A DNA stretch of 64,000 nt. Origin: Neckera pumila (taxonomy: Eukaryota; Streptophyta; Bryopsida; Hypnales; Neckeraceae). Shown one piece after another: positions 35,989 through 50,841 of this stretch (position 1 is its first letter; each line of letters starts with the position of its first letter). The DNA lies in NCBI GenBank assembly GCA_963969595.1, contig OZ018410.1:40095413-40159412 (forward strand), read 5' to 3'. The notes under the pieces are model-generated. The model ran no database searches and was not told the DNA's origin. It saw only the letters and a list, made by a program, of their open reading frames with translations. Made by a program: the position numbers and the translations under genes.

Positions 35989-37949
35989 ATTGATTGAATT
36001 CTAATTATAGAATGATATGGAAATTGAGTTTACACCATGATGTTCTTCATTGTAATGTACACATATGGTGAAATTTTCCAATTTTAGGAAATAATTTCTA
36101 TTTGATGCGATTTTTCTTCACTTTCTCTTCAAAAAATCTCAAAAAAAGCGATTTTCTACCAAAAAATCTAAAAAATTTGTGAAATACAAAAGACATGCAA
36201 TTTCATCTCTAAAAAATAAATACAAAAATTTTCATCCATATCTAGTTGCAAAATGGTAGCAAACTAAGTGATGGACAGTGAGGCTTGAAATCCATTACAA
36301 AAATTTCAGCCGTCCAAAAGGTCATAAGTTCTGCGTCCCTCCGATGCAATTATAGGAAAAAATTAAAAAAAACCAACTATTGTTATATAAAAATAAATGG
36401 ATGTTGATGTGGCATTACTAGTACCGTAGCAGCGTCTTGTCAACTTTTTATTTATTTTACTTATTTTTATATTTTTAATAATTTCTTTCCAAAAAAAATA
36501 TTTTCTTAAGAAAAAACATTTTTTGATTCATTTTGTATCTGCACCGCAAGGGTGCCAAAAATCAATACCTTAGCACCCTTTTGGAGGGCTGAATTTTTTG
36601 TCATGTAGTGGTCATGGGTCCATCCTTTAAGGGTTAAACATTAGGAAAAAATTTCAGGCCTCAAAGAAGCCGGCAGTTTTTTATTTTCGGCACCTTTGGT
36701 GGTGCAAATACAAAAGCAATAGAAAAAAAATATTTTCTTTTTAAAAAGTATTTAAAAAATCACCAATTTGACTTCAAGTTGACATTACAACAGTAGCGCC
36801 CCGTCAGATTTCAATTTTTTTTTTTTTCTATAATTACACCATTGCTATGCAAAACTGGCAGCTGAAAGTAATGCATTGTAACAATGCGATAAGTTGTAAA
36901 GTAATGCATCACAATGATGCAATAAATTGTATAATAACGTGCGAATCCACAAAACAATGATAACCACATGATAATTGTTGACAAACTGCAGGTTCTAAAA
37001 TTTGTGATGATGCTATCACCAATATTTTTCTATAATTTTGAAAGAAAAATTTCAAAATTCCTTCAAAATTCAATTATAAGCAAAATATTCTCATTTTGTC
37101 AGTAAAATTGTTAGAATGGATTTGAAATGGAGTTCTCTTGACATGGTAATTTTTTGAAATTTTTTTGAGTTCTTTAAATCAATGACCTCATTCTTGCAAA
37201 TCCAGTTTTGAACTAGAGTCAATGCAATTTTGGCTTGGTCAACCACTTGAAAAACTTCCACATTTGTAATTTTACAAAAGTAAGTACTCTAATAACATCA
37301 AATCCAACCAATAGATAGGACAATAATTTGATAAAATATCTCCACAAATGAGGATGATTTTCATTTGAGTAATAATGAGAAAGAAATATGAATGTCAATT
37401 TGTTCGTCGTTCAGAAATTAGACTTCGGAGTGTTGAAGGTTTAACCTTGAAAGGATGGAGCCCTATTACATAGATAGTTTGCCCAAAATTGGGCAAACAG
37501 GTGCATCTTTGTTTTCATAGGAATAAAAGAAATCACTTTGAGTCTTCTACGTGTTAGAAGATTAGAGGCTGTTATAAATGTCTAAGCAAAACAAAATTAA
37601 AAAAATTAACTTCAAAACTTATTTTTAATTGTGTGATTTTCAAAATATATATTTACTATTCAAAATTGGAGAATATCTTTGAACACATGTGCAATGGATT
37701 TCAAACGCATGAAAGAGAGCTAAATAGCAGATCAATATAGCTCATTTTCAATTTGATTTGTTTTTTAAAAGACAATATGAATCTAATATTAAATTATTGT
37801 AATTCAAGTGCATAGAAACATGCATTTAAAACACTTAAAATGAATAAATGTGATATTGTATGTGAAGATTTGATATATTCGGTATTCAAATGCCGAAATT
37901 AAAGTTCCACATCAGATTCTTAAGGGTACATACCATTCACAAGATAATA
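35989..37949. other. AT-rich spacer with isolated element ends
   Basis: No gene recognised. Terminus-like strings occur at about 36617-36636 (catcctttaagggttaaac) and 37440 (ttaaccttgaaagg). The latter may pair with cccttaaggattaa near 38463 to form a roughly 1 kb TTAA-type element enclosing the foldback, but the match is short. Confidence 0.35.
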
Positions 37950-38294
37950 TGTTCGCTAGAAAAAAAAATGTATTTTACTTGTCAAAAACAACGTTTTTCT
38001 TGTCAAATTTGCATTGTATTCAACAGAAAGTATGGAATTGTTTTGTTGAGTTCTCCCTTTGTAACGCAAAATTTGGCATTCTAACACAAAATTTTGTGTT
38101 TTACTTGTCAAATTACGTGTTTGGCAAGTAAATTGACAAGTAAAATGCAAAATTTTGTGTTGAAATGCAAAATTTTGTGTTGAAATGCAAAATTTTGCGT
38201 TACAAATGGAGAACTCAACAAAATTGATTCCATACTTTTTGTTGAGTATAACACAATTTTTGACAAGTACAACGCAATTTTCTTCTAGTGGTTG
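37950..38294. repeat. 345 bp imperfect inverted repeat (foldback)
   Basis: The left arm pairs with the right arm through almost its whole length: attttacttgtcaaa, aaagtatggaat, ttgttgagttctcc and ttgtaacgcaaaattt on the left recur reverse-complemented on the right. The centre is a short hairpin at about 38100-38145 made of acttgtcaa / ttgacaagt. An aaattttgtgttgaaatgc unit is tandemly repeated in the right arm. The outer ends are cgctag / ctagtg. RNA from it would fold into a long hairpin. Confidence 0.85.
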
Positions 38295-39816
38295 CATTTT
38301 TATTTTATTTATAAAAATGACTTAATTGATGTTGAATTTGACCTTCACATATAGGATAAATGGAGAGTAGTTTATAAGTATTATGTGGTTAAAGTTTTGT
38401 TGATTTTTGGTCCATTCTGGATTTGAAACACTCACATATCTTATTGGATATTGATCATTAGTCCCTTAAGGATTAAGCATTAAAATTTCAAAGAATGGAT
38501 GAATGCAAATACATCTCAAGTTCTCAAAAATGCATTTTTTGATCCCATCAATTTTTTTGAAGATTTGTATGTTTACTCTTTGCAATTTATACAATCTAGA
38601 TTATGAGGACTTTGTTTTGCAAATATTCTATAATTGAAAGGATACTTGAAGGTTTGATTTCCAAAAATAACTATTTCAGTTTAGAAAATGACCCTTACAA
38701 AACTACTTGAATTTGTTAAGAAACATCTTATCTTAATACGCTCTCCACTCTAATTTACTAGAATTTACTTTAGTTAGAGGATCTTTTGGACCAATAGTAG
38801 AGGAAGAGAATTATTTATAGATTCTCTCTTTGGTATATATTTACTTTACTTTGAACATATTTACACTCTTACTCTTTTCTTCTTCTTCTTCTTTGCTTCC
38901 CTCACCTTCTTCATTGGTGTAAGCTTCTCTACTCTCCACAATTAAGTAAAGGGTTATTCCAGAGGGATCCCTGTTCAAATCATTAGAAGAGATTTGAAGC
39001 CTCTAAGAGACTGCAAGTTATCCTGTGTTTTTGTAGTGTTTTCAACACAGGATAACTGCTGGTTGATGTGGCCAAGAGTGTGCCACATCATTTTTGGATA
39101 AAAAAATAAAAAATTTGGCTTAAAATGATATTTGGAAGAATTTTTTTTTTTTTTTTTTTTTTAAAATAAAATTCTGACAATCTGTACCGGCTGTTCACAG
39201 AATTGGGCTAGATTGGGAACGGGCTTGAAACGGTCCTCCAATGCCTTCAAATCTCCCCTAATGACATCACTAAATTCCTCCTTCCTTCAAACCCCAAAGA
39301 CTTCTCAAAGCAAAAACAAAAACAACAAAGAAACAAGGAAGGAAAAGAAAAGGAGAAGGGAAGGAGAGAGAGAGAAACAGGGACAAATTATAGTATAATA
39401 GTGGTTGAAATGTAATCTATCCAATGGTAGAGATGTGAAGGTAGAAATGGTCCCAAGCCTTGGCATGCGGTCTCCAGACTATGGCCATCTTATTTTTTGG
39501 CTTAGGCCTGATCTTTTGACACCAGATACATTCCAAGTAAGCACCACATAAACAATCATGTGACCCTAAGAGCAATATAATTGGTCCTCAATTTAATGTG
39601 ATTTGGCCTAATTGTTGGCCTAATTCATGAGTTTAAGCAATAATATTGGTGGATTTTGATAGTCTTCAAATTGGACCTACATTTGGGGCCTTAACCTTGT
39701 CTAATGGATGACTCTATTGTAATTGTAGAAATAAACAAATCCACCTATTAGTCTAATAATTGGAGTATTTTGGTGACTACCTTGCCATGGGAAGCTATGT
39801 CACCTTCCAAGATTAA
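38295..39816. other. AT-rich spacer
   Basis: No gene recognised. Near 38975-39270 the sequence resembles 14850-15175 (gaagaggtttgaggcctc, gctgatgtggtcaagaaagtg and ggtcctccaatg-type blocks), so it is another dispersed repeat copy. Confidence 0.4.
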
Positions 39817-41113
39817 CCCCTAAATGATGAAGCCTATGACTGTGCAGTCAAATTTGAAAGTCCTTCAATCTTGATCCTCCATTATTTTGCTATTTTTGAG
39901 TGAATATTTGGTTTATATTTTCATAGATAAAATCTACTAATTATCTACTAATTATAAGTCATAAAATTTTCAAAAGTTTTTGGTGAAATTTTCAAATTTT
40001 CATGAATTTTTGAAGGAAAAATAAAGAAAATTCATATCAAATACAAATCATGCTAAAAAATTTATAAAATTTTAGAATAAAAGTATCATACATTATAGTA
40101 TAGAACATTGTAGTGCAAAGAAAATTTTCATGTCACTCCATATTTAGAAAAGTGGTTACAAATTCTCAACTTCAAACTTCACTAAAATGCATATTTTTAG
40201 CAAAATTTCCAAATGGCATAGAAAATGGACTTTAGAAGCTTCATTATGTTATTTTTGCTCGAAAGTGAAAGAAATCATTATGAATGCCAAAAATCAAGCA
40301 TTAACCTCTAAGTGCCTAAGCCTTTCCAAGTGTGTTTTTCCTTTGAAAAAAAAACATAAGCTTATAATTATCTCCAATGAAGCAAATTGTTTGTTTTTAA
40401 AATCTAACTGTATAGATGTTTAGAGAGCTTGCTTATTAGTGTGCTTACCAATTTTGAGTGTAAAATTGCATAGGAGTTGTGAGATTATAACAAGAGAAAT
40501 GTAAGTATGCTATTTTTAGTATGTTGCTCCTTCCCGCAACGTTTGAGAAGCATATAAGAGTTTTTTGGGGTTGGATGTGGCATGAACAATTTGAAACTGC
40601 GTTAGCACACTAAAATGCACTTCTAAAAAACTTAAGTTCAAATGAAGAGCTATCAAACTCATTACACAATCCACCTTGTAGTTGTTGAAACACAATTTTA
40701 TTTGATAAGTAGAAATTGTAAATAACTCCAAATCAACACTTGCATGTTTAAATTTTCACTGGTGAAAATCATGAAAATACTTTACTCTTTCCATTGGGAC
40801 CATTTTCAAAGCAACTCGATAAGTACAACTTTTTAGATCTCAAATCAAGTGAAATTGGCAAGCTTTGGTCAAAGCTGGGAAATCAAGTAAAATTTGCAAG
40901 CTTTACTCTTCCACTAATGATACATATATGCCTTTGAAGACCTCTCAAAAATCAAATATTTATCTTTTTTAGTGAAAAATAAAAATTTCCAATAGTTAAC
41001 CTTCAATATTGCCTGTAAAATTTTTTTAACCGGTCAAAGGAATTTAACTGCCCATGCCCAAACAAGCCTGAAATTTTGGAGCGACCATATTTGGTCACTC
41101 AGGTAGTTAGGGG
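39817..41113. mobile_element. TTAA-type element, family C copy 1
   Basis: TTAA at 39813-39816, then cccctaaatgatgaagccta; right end tcactcaggtagttagggg, then TTAA at 41114-41117. 1297 bp. Subterminal gtgcagtcaaatttgaaagtc and internal gaagcttcat blocks are shared with 28928-30543. No coding capacity. Confidence 0.7.
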
Positions 41114-41866
41114 TTAAGGACAAAAAGCTCCAAGCATTGGAATATAGTAGATTGTATACCTTTTTTTGATAATGACCCCATATAAAATAAAAAAAACAGC
41201 TAAAATGTCTTGAATTCAAATCAATCATGTGACTATAACATTAGTAAAGTTGAACATGGAAAATTGGATGAAATTAACCATTCTTCAATATTTCCAAAGC
41301 TTGTTTGACCATCCAAAGAAACAAAACGTCCTCGGTGTCCTTCTAAGGTTAATCCTGAAACACGTTGAAGATACAAAGTGTCCTTGTAGATGGCTTTCTC
41401 TGGTTACTATGAAAACCAGAAATATATCTATTGGTCCAAAAATTGCCTATTACCAAGGCAGTGTCCTTCTAGAGTTAATATAATGTGGGTAAATATAATT
41501 ATGTGGATTAATATAATGTACTCTAATTGAATTTTTGACTCCAAATGTGGTCACGTAAAGTAACTACATCTAAAATCGCACACTTCCTAAAATTGCACAG
41601 CCGAGATTCTTGCCTAAAATGTACTCCCACTATTCATATGATTTTATGATTGCTTTTAAAAACACCTAGTTTCAACACTTTGAAAATTTGTAATTTATTC
41701 ACATGGTGTCCAAAAAATGCATTCTAAGAGAATCTAGAATCCCCTTTTGACTACCAATGAGACCCCACAATTTTTTTTCAATATAATAGTGAAAATCATG
41801 CTGAATTGCTTAAGTGTGCGATTAAAGGTCTACTGTGGAACAGGTAAATTCTACTACAATTACCTT

Positions 41867-41926
41867 TATTAGTAATTCTACTAGTATTTCTACTAGTAAT
41901 TCTACTAGTAATTCTACTAGTAATTA
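41867..41926. repeat. 12 bp tandem repeat (tactagtaattc)n
   Basis: About five copies of a 12 bp unit, some 630 bp upstream of the SNRNP40 start codon. Each unit is itself partly palindromic (actagt). Confidence 0.9.
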
Positions 41927-42556
41927 CGTTTATTATCGGTTATAGGAGTTCACGTCAATAGCCCATGACCGTGGCTCTCCCTCCCGGCGCTGCTGCTCCA
42001 GTTCGCGCTCGCGGTTTGCGACATCATGGGCGATGCGAAAGTGTCGAATTGACTCCAGGCCGCTTGTTTCCCGTCGCCCATGTAAGGTCAGCACATGTTC
42101 GCTTGCAAGTTCTTCCTCTCATTTTTCTGGTGCACTTGTTACTGTGTCTTCGAAACAGAGTTGATTTTCGAAGCGTCATGCACTTCACTAGGACTTGGAA
42201 GGGTTAGGGTTGATTTTCTCCAATGTAATCACTGCGTACTGTGCTGTAATCCTCGAGACATTGCCTTTCTTTACAATTCTTGTAAGAAATTTTATGTTTT
42301 GTTTGGGCTTAGGAGTAATGGTTGCTTCAAAGAAGTCTCACGCTACGGTTTTAGTAGGGTTTGAGTTTGAGGCCTTGGATCTTGCTGTGAGATGTGTTAT
42401 TTTCATTAGTTGAAGTGCATTATTACATGGTCTACGGTGTTGGCCCTCAGTTTAGAGCCTCGTGGTTAGAATGGCGTTTGATTGTTGTTTGTTGATTGTT
42501 GATGCGTGTTTTAGATTTGGAGGTTTTAGGTTATTTTCATTGTGGAATTGACGAGG
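41927..42556 (+). promoter_or_regulatory. SNRNP40 promoter and 5' leader
   Basis: Composition shifts sharply to GC-rich at 41970-42070, as in a core promoter or leader. A donor-like gtaaggtcag at 42082 suggests a leader intron that could end before the ATG at 42557. Not proven. Confidence 0.4.
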
Positions 42557-45500
42557 ATGGCGGCGAAAAGAGCTGGTGACGAAGATGACTTGGCTCTGGT
42601 GGCGAAGCGGCAACGTACCGATGAAAACGCTATAGTTCCTGTTGGGAATGCTGCTTCCCAGCCCAAGAATCAGCTCGGCTTAACAGTCGATGTAAAATTG
42701 CTTCTCCCATACTAACTAAAAATGTTCTCTCTTGGCCATTCTCATATTGCTACATGGCATTTTCTCAGACTCTTATTTCATATGGGGAGGCTCCTTGCGA
42801 ACTCTGGGACTAAATGAGTGATAGCTATGCGGTTCTGTTAGTCCTCTCTAAAAAATTCCTTTTCTTGCAACTCTACATTGTTGGTTCATGCTTGCCAAGC
42901 TTTGGTTCAGGCACGTAAAGTGTTATCTATTATTGATTATGGCTGATTAATTGATTTCTACTGATGGAAATATACGGATTCTGAGCATGTAGAGGTTTGG
43001 GATGCAAATTGGACAGGCCAATGAGTTTAAGGGTCTAAGAGTCCTTTTACATAGTTTTTGTCGAAAGAGGACAATCATTGCATTTTTAAGCAGGAGACTT
43101 TGATGTTTGCGATTCTAGTGTTCCGTTTAAGAAAGCCGAAGCTATACCTTTTGTACTGATGTAATGAAAGTAGTATTTTTTTATACATTTTAGACTCTTG
43201 TGATGAAGATTTTCGAAATCTGAAGATTTTCGAAATCTCCCTCTAATCTTTTGTAACCTATATTGTCTTGTCAGGGTGTGAAACGGACATCCAGCCTCGA
43301 TGCGCCAACCATGCTGCTCACAGGCCATGGGGTACACACTTATTCTGGAATTACAATGATCAAGTTAAATTTGTTTAGGCAACGCTTTAGGGTTTAGAAT
43401 TTTTTCAGTTTGTGCAGTGAATGTATTGACTGCTTATTTCTGATTTGTCTTATGTATTTGGGCAGGCCGCAGTTTACACCATGAAGTTTAACCCCCTAGG
43501 CACTGCGATCGCGTCTGGATCGCATGACAAGCATATATGTAAGTTCCCCTGAAAGTTATTGAACGAGGCCCATCAAGGTTTGCTGCAAGTAGTTCTTGAT
43601 TATTCTTTTTCAGATGGGACTTTTCTGTGGACATACTAACCTCAAGGATATCAAGCTTTCTGAGTTGAGAATTTGTACCTGGCTGTCGTGAAATGTGGCA
43701 TGGTCTAATTGAGCCTTGGGTGCAGTTTTATGGAATGTGCAAGGTGATTGTGATAATTACATGGTATTGAAGGGTCACCGTAATGCGGTTCTGGATCTTT
43801 GCTGGACCACTGATGGACAACACATCATCTCAGCTAGTCCAGATAAAACCGTTCGTGCATGGGATGCAGTTACAGGGAAGCAGGTGTGTTTTCTTTTCCA
43901 AGATGTGTAAGAGTGCTTTCTAATACTTGTGTGAAGCAACAGAATTCAAATCTTTACTCGTTTATTTACTGTTTAAATATCTTTGGATTTTTATGCAGGT
44001 AAAAAAGATGGCAGAGCATTCTTCATTTGTAAACAGTTGTTGTTCTGCTAGAAAGGGACCGCCGCTTATAATTAGCGGCTCAGACGATGGTACTGCCAAG
44101 CTGTGGGATATGCGCCATCGTGGTTGCATTCAAACCTTCCCAGATAAGTATCAGGTTAGCGCTCCATGACTCATTGCTCTCTCATTGTTAGTTGGATTTT
44201 TTTGTTGACCTCAGGGAAGTGATTATAGTAAAGCTTACGATGGGAGCGTGGATGCTCCATGAGGGTTTGTATTCTGGCCAAAGTATATAACATATCGTAC
44301 ATATTACTGGTATTGATTGCCAAGCAACATTCTGGGAAGCATATATATTCAGCATCTGTATCTCGTGCTGTGCCTGATTTTGCCAGTCCATATTCAGCAT
44401 CTGTATCTCGTACCATCTTATGAAACAGGTTACAGCAGTAGCATTCTCCGACGGCGCAGACAAAATCTTCAGTGGAGGGATTGACAACGACATTAAAGTG
44501 TGGGATCTTCGCAAGAATGAAGTGTCTATGAAGCTCCAAGGACACACAGAGACAATAACTAGCATGCAACTGAGCCCGGATGGATCCTATCTGCTCACGA
44601 ATTCCATGGATTGCTCGTTGAGAGTTTGGGATATGAGGCCGTATGCACCGCAGGTACGTCTTCCTTGTAATGCACGAAATGATCTCTCGTCATGGATTTG
44701 GGCCATTCAAAGATGATTCCCCCTTTTCTTCCAATCCCCGCTGTATTCTGGAGCTCAGAACATTATCCCCACTGCTGTTCCTGTGCACTGACCTTGTACA
44801 CAGGCTAGTGGTCTTAGGATAGTGACTTTCCTCTTCCTGTCCTGTTTACTGTTGTTCCGAATATGCCTTTGTTCATCTGTACCAAAGAGCAATTACTGTG
44901 GAATACACTGGAATTTTCATCATTTTAAATTTCTTGCTATCCCTTTTTACTTGTACTGGCGGATTTTCAAATGTATCAACGAATGAACTTATAGATGAGC
45001 TTATACTATGCCATTTAATTTCAATTGGATTCCGAATGACGCTGTTAATTCCAAATCATAAATACTTACTAGAATTCATAATTTACATTTTGGTGTAGAT
45101 TAATCTGTTTGAGTTTGACGTCCTCAGTAGTAGGTAATGTAACTGGTGGCAAAATGTGGTTGCTTTCAACAGAATAAGTTTTGTTTGTGATTGCAGAATC
45201 GGTGTGTGAAGATATTTTCAGGACATCAGCACAACTTTGAAAAGAACTTGCTGAAATGCAATTGGTCACCAGATGGCCAAAAGGTGACATCGGGGAGTGC
45301 CGACCGTATGGTGTACATTTGGGATACTACGTCACGAAGAATTTTGTACAAGGTATGTCTCGTCTCCTCCTCTTATCATTATCCATACTTTCTGTTCACT
45401 GACTTATTATTTTAACCAACACTTTACAAGCTTACGATAATCATTGGCTCTTTTCTATAATCCATCGACATTTCATTAATTGTGTCTTGGAACGAACGTT

Positions 45501-45672
45501 TGCTAGTTTAAGGCAGACCCAAGCTCATATGTGTCCTGTTGTCTGTTTGCAGCTTCCAGGTCATTCAGGTTGCGTCAATGAAGCAGTGCTTCATCCAAAG
45601 GAACCTATTATTGGTTCATGTGGTAGTGATAAGCAGATTTTTTTAGGAGAAATTGATCCAAGTGTGAAATAG
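42557..45672 (+). CDS. SNRNP40: U5 snRNP 40 kDa WD40 protein
   Basis: WD40 beta-propeller of the U5 snRNP that binds Prp8 in the spliceosome. Exons: 42557-42691, 43275-43331, 43466-43538, 43726-43883, 43999-44154, 44429-44653, 45197-45352, 45553-45672. All seven introns are GT-AG and every junction stays in frame. 359 residues; the human protein has 357. A short basic/acidic N-terminus (K-R-A-G-D-E-D-D) is followed by seven WD repeats. Diagnostic pieces are T-G-H-G-A-A-V-Y-T-M-K-F-N-P, A-S-P-D-K-T-V-R-A-W-D, A-E-H-S-S-F-V-N-S-C-C, G-S-D-D-G-T-A-K-L-W-D-M-R and Y-A-P-Q-N-R-C-V-K-I-F. The order and linkers match plant and animal SNRNP40 throughout. Confidence 0.95.
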
Positions 45673-46649
45673 GTTGTTCAAAATTTGCCGCCACAAGCGT
45701 TGTCCAGGAGCTTTTTTAAGTTTTGGTCATCCTTAAATTCCTGGACGACTGTGAACTGTGGTATGCATACAAGTGAACCTGCAAACGTGGACAGTGAGGG
45801 CCACTTAAAGTGAGACACTACAGCTTGTGGGACTTCTTCACACATCTTGACTGTCCTTCGATCACACTTCAGTTCAAATACAACCACTACTTCATGGTAG
45901 CTTCCTCTTGATCCATTGTTCTCTTGTGTCACTTGTTCGTATGCTCTCACCAGATAAGTTGGTCAAAAAAAGGTCCTTTATAGTGCTTTGTAATGCTCTT
46001 AAGGAGCTTCACTACTTTGGCTTCATATTCAGTGGCCTTAGAGTCTATAACAAGGCCTCTCAATCAAAGCATACAGTTGCTATTATGGATTGTGAGTCAA
46101 GAAGTTGAACTATAGCGTTCATTATGCCCTTCGAAGTCTTGTGGGCATGTCTCACAAAGAATATTTTTGGCAATTGTAGCTTAGCGTTCATACCCTGAAC
46201 CCTTCAAAGCTTTAGACTTTTTTGGAAATTGGACCTTTTCTTTGCATGCTTTGATGGGTTACGCACATTGGCCATTTAGTGTCTATTTCATTTGTATTTT
46301 CCTATTGGCAAAGGTGTTTTGGGTGTAGAATATAAAATAAGGTTTTGATGGATCTTCACACCAATTTGCATTGCTATGTGTGTATTGAAAACAATTGAAA
46401 CTAATTGGGTTGATTTTGTTATATTTACTCATTTGTTTTAACTTTTTGCTACTAAAATTATAACAATTATGATTTTCTATAAAAAATTGAATGTTTTTAC
46501 ACTAATAGCCAATCCATAATATATTATGTATTAAACTACAAGATTGATATTTGAACACAATTTAAATGTAATTTAGCCATGATGGTTGACTATTTCACAA
46601 TACATCTACAATAGTCCCTTAGAGGTTAAAGTGAACTAAACATATTTTT
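45673..46649. other. SNRNP40 3' flank and spacer
   Basis: Contains the 3' untranslated region and AT-rich spacer. gtcccttagaggttaaa near 46614 resembles a decayed TTAA-element end. No gene recognised. Confidence 0.4.
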
Positions 46650-47034
46650 TTCACCTTATATAACTATATTATAAGACTTTGAATTTTCTTAGTTTAAAAT
46701 TTTTGCACTATAGATTTTGAATTTCTAATGCTAAAGAATTGAGTTGAGATTCTAGGAGTAAATACTACCCCCCTCCCTCCCTTAATTCGTGTACTTTAAA
46801 AAATTATTAAGTAGAAGTCAATAGGCGAAGAAGCTAAATTGTTAGTAGCTCTAAAATGGAATTGAAACTCACTAATTTCAATAGTGAGATTCTCTTAGCA
46901 AGCAAATTAAACCCCATGGTATTTTTTTTTTGAAAAAATTGAAAAAATTGAATTTAGAAATGAATCATATGAATTATATTGTTTTTTGGAAGATGCTTTG
47001 ATTGCTTGAGAAACAAGAATCTCCATAACTAATA
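46650..47034 (-). mobile_element. Truncated family A fragment
   Basis: Collinear with family A copy 3 over its middle: the ttttgcactatagattttga, gagttgagattctagg, aatttcaatagtgagatt and ttggaagatgctttgattgc blocks occur in the same order. It is broken off where the TA-flanked MITE begins at 47035. Confidence 0.6.
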
Positions 47035-47429
47035 AGGTAGAGCCACCCATAATTGACCGAATAAGGAATTTCAATATGATCTGGAGTAGTGAAGGCAAAA
47101 CAAATATTTTTCAAAGCGCATCGATAGAAATGTCAAGGATTGCAAAAAATTTGGTAATATTATAGCTTGAACTAAAATTACTATGAATTTTGGGAGGCAA
47201 AAAGTACTCTAGACCTATAGCCAACCTCTAGAATCTTCCAATTCCGATAATTCAATAGTTTTTTTCCTAATCATTATTTTCTACTTTCTTTCTCACAACT
47301 TAGAACATGTGTCATGTATTTATTAGTTCCAACCTTGAAAAGGAAAAAAAAAAATTCTAAGTTTGGTAAAAATTACATGCATCTATAGATCGGGAATGGA
47401 TCATTGGTCAGGAATAGGTGGCTCTACCT
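47035..47429. mobile_element. TA-flanked MITE (AGGTAGAGCCACC ends)
   Basis: Left aggtagagccacccataatt, right aggaataggtggctctacct, with TA at 47033-47034 and 47430-47431. 395 bp. The termini fit a shared pattern AGGT(A/G)G followed by N(A/C)NNCACCC with the elements at 16782 and 50707. Confidence 0.8.
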
Positions 47430-48026
47430 TAATGCACATCTTTTTTTTGTCATTTACATTTGAGCCTTGAATGACCACCTAAATTCATCTAAATATGCCA
47501 TAAGCTTTTAAGAACAATCAAATGTAAGTAGTCACATGTATCCTACATTCATCTTGTGATTAGTCAATTCACTATGTATAAGACACATTTGGTGTATAAG
47601 GATAGGAAACAAGAAGTTGAAGGGCTCTCCAACTAAAGATCTTAAATTTATAGCGATGCCAATTTTAGCGTGCATGGGTGAAGATGCTCTTCCATTCCAA
47701 AATTTGCTGCGAAGACACTGGGGACTGGTCACTTGTGTCAGAAGGAGAATGTTTTGATTTTCAGCTGTTGTAAAATCTGGCGGGATCATCAACCCCGAAG
47801 CAGACTGCAAATCGAGACAGGGTGCACTTCACCGACACCACTGATCGTTCCTACGATTCGCACTTGGAGATTCTAGGGTTTCCTGTTTCTGTCTCACTTG
47901 GCAACATCCTTTGTCGCTAGTTTTGCAGGTTTCGAGAGGCTTGGGATCTGATGTTGTTGTACCGTATAGAGAGGGAAGAGAGACAGAGCAGTGACTGCGT
48001 TGGAGTTCGAAGCGAGACAGTGAATA
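47430..48026 (+). promoter_or_regulatory. AUG2 upstream region
   Basis: No separate gene. Composition rises from about 47800, consistent with the AUG2 promoter and leader. Confidence 0.35.
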
Positions 48027-50474
<2,448 letters not shown>

Positions 50475-50706
50475 ATTAGAACCAAATGGCCTCGTCTTGA
50501 GCACCAAAGTTTGTGGATGCCATTTCCAGCTTCGAATCCATAGCACACTTGTGTTGCACTTGCTATTTTCATTGATGACTATACTAGATTGCTGTGTGCT
50601 ATGACGTGCGGTGCGTACATGTACTTCATTGTCGCTCTCCAACTTGGTGTGACATGCGCGCGCTACTCGCCATCTAGAACATCGAGTGTTGAAAGTGAGT
50701 TAAATA

Positions 50707-50841
50707 AGGTAGACGCACCCATTCCCGTCCCTTTTAAGAATTCCTCCCTCATGGACCAGTGCACATTTTCTTTCTAGAATGAACTCCATTGGTACATGAG
50801 GACGGAATTGGGTGCAGCGGTGGGAATGGGTGCGTCTACCT
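50707..50841. mobile_element. Short TA-flanked MITE (AGGTAGACGCACCC ends)
   Basis: Ends aggtagacgcacccattccc and gggaatgggtgcgtctacct are perfect inverted repeats of 20 bp. TA at 50705-50706 and 50842-50843. 135 bp. It lies 230 bp past the AUG2 stop, so probably in or near its 3' untranslated region. Confidence 0.9.

Noticed and set aside
35725..35993. Long open frames encoding poly Thr-Lys-Gln-Asn or Cys-Leu-Phe-Val repeats
   Set aside because: They are translations of the (AAAAC)n/(AAAC)n arrays and the repeat core on both strands, not genes.
37890..38297. Similar short proteins on both strands
   Set aside because: The similarity arises because the DNA is an inverted repeat; neither looks like a real protein.
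12700..41200. LTR retrotransposons
   Set aside because: I saw no paired long terminal repeats, primer-binding site or reverse transcriptase/integrase motifs.
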